5,318 bases of DNA. It comes from Nocardioides sp. GTDB taxonomy: Bacteria > Actinomycetota > Actinomycetes > Propionibacteriales > Nocardioidaceae. Position 1 is the first letter of the stretch. Each line of letters begins with the position of its first letter. The translations under genes and the position numbers were made by a program. Where the stretch lies: positions 1 through 5,318 of the forward strand of contig JAHEXO010000200.1 of assembly GCA_023252065.1 (NCBI GenBank), in the 5' to 3' direction. Below are positions 4,871 through 5,318 of this stretch, one piece after another. The notes under the pieces were generated by a model that saw only the letters and a list, made by a program, of their open reading frames with translations, was not told the DNA's origin and ran no database searches.

Positions 4871-5318
4871 GTGCTCGACGCCCTGGTCGCCGGTCTGCTG
4901 ACCGGTCTGTCGCTGATCGTGGCGATCGGCGCGCAGAACGCGTTCGTGCTCCGCCAAGGGTTGCTGCGGCAGTACGTCGGCCCGGTGGTCGCGGTCTGCG
5001 CGGTCAGCGACCTGGTGCTGATCACGGCCGGGGTCGCCGGCATCGGCGCGATCGTGCAGCACGCGCCGGCCGCGCTCACGGTCGTCCGTTGGCTCGGCGT
5101 CGCCTTCCTGACGGCGTACGGCGTGCGGTCACTGGGGCGGGCCCGCCACGCCGGAGCGCTGGCCGCGTCGACCGACAGCGAGCCCCGGCTCCGCGACGCC
5201 GTGCTCCAGATCACCGCGCTCACCTGGCTGAACCCGCACGTCTACCTCGACACCGTGCTGCTGGTGGGCTCGATCGCAGCGCACCACGGGCCCACCGGGA
5301 AGTGGTGGTTCGCCGCCG
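4871..5318 (+). CDS. LysE/ArgO-family basic amino acid exporter (C-terminus outside window)
   Basis: This is an inner-membrane exporter of the LysE superfamily, which pumps excess L-lysine and/or L-arginine out of the cell. The first 149 residues are present; homologues have about 200-235, so roughly the last quarter to third is missing. The first helix carries the family signature GLSLIVAIGAQNAFVLRQG (12-30). Further segments are about 37-60 (with SDLVLITAG), about 67-90, and the conserved TWLNPHVYLDTVLLVG (118-133), characteristic of LysE/ArgO rather than RhtB-type members. A polar cytoplasmic loop (90-108) separates the halves. The GTG at 4871 is the only start between the in-frame TAG at 4859 and the first helix. 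LysE genes are often paired with a LysR-type regulator (LysG/ArgP), but none is next to the 5' side here. Lysine versus arginine preference cannot be told from sequence. Confidence 0.92.
   Translation, partial: MLDALVAGLLTGLSLIVAIGAQNAFVLRQGLLRQYVGPVVAVCAVSDLVLITAGVAGIGAIVQHAPAALTVVRWLGVAFLTAYGVRSLGRARHAGALAASTDSEPRLRDAVLQITALTWLNPHVYLDTVLLVGSIAAHHGPTGKWWFAA

Noticed and set aside
1..5318. CRISPR array, tRNA, rRNA, riboswitch or defence/toxin system
   Set aside because: I saw no regularly spaced direct repeats, no tRNA-like cloverleaf or CCA end, no rRNA conserved segments, and no toxin, antitoxin, nuclease or methylase motifs outside the IS30 transposase.

Overview
The window is high-GC DNA, with codon third positions strongly biased to G/C. 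It reads as chromosomal sequence from an actinobacterium. The best guess is Nocardioides or a relative in the Propionibacteriales. This rests on a FadE5-type acyl-CoA dehydrogenase, a DUF6458-type mini membrane protein, a cysteine-free actinobacterial Rrf2 regulator, and leaderless genes with a TANNNT box just upstream of the start codon. The genus is an inference; no rRNA or other marker is present.

Layout, left to right. (1) Positions 1-978 are the main part of an IS30-family transposase on +, cut by the window's left edge, with a probable right inverted repeat just after the stop. (2) A 26-nt hairpin-forming palindrome (1023-1048) follows, then a short gap with a leaderless promoter. (3) 1161-1805 is a DUF2461 (TIGR02453-type) protein on +. 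(4) It converges on an Rrf2-family regulator on - (1910-2395). The gap between them carries a perfect 12-bp inverted repeat. (5) A 211-nt divergent intergenic region (2396-2606) holds a 29-bp palindrome and a 7-bp tandem repeat on the rrf2 side. On the other side it holds a recognisable promoter with an operator-like array of three regularly spaced half-sites. (6) 2607-4484 is a FadE5-like acyl-CoA dehydrogenase on +, followed by three hairpins, one of them a good terminator candidate. (7) 4653-4841 is a 62-aa two-helix membrane protein with a strong ribosome binding site. (8) 4871 to the end is the N-terminal part of a LysE/ArgO basic amino acid exporter, again with a leaderless promoter.

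The genes do not form one obvious pathway: fatty acid beta-oxidation (fadE5), amino acid export (lysE) and two proteins of unknown role sit next to a mobile element. I do not see a novel multi-gene system. The most interesting content is regulatory: the divergent rrf2/fadE5 intergenic region, with two different palindromic signals, and the matching leaderless start architecture of the DUF2461 and lysE genes. In both, the -10 box also supplies the in-frame stop codon that fixes the start.
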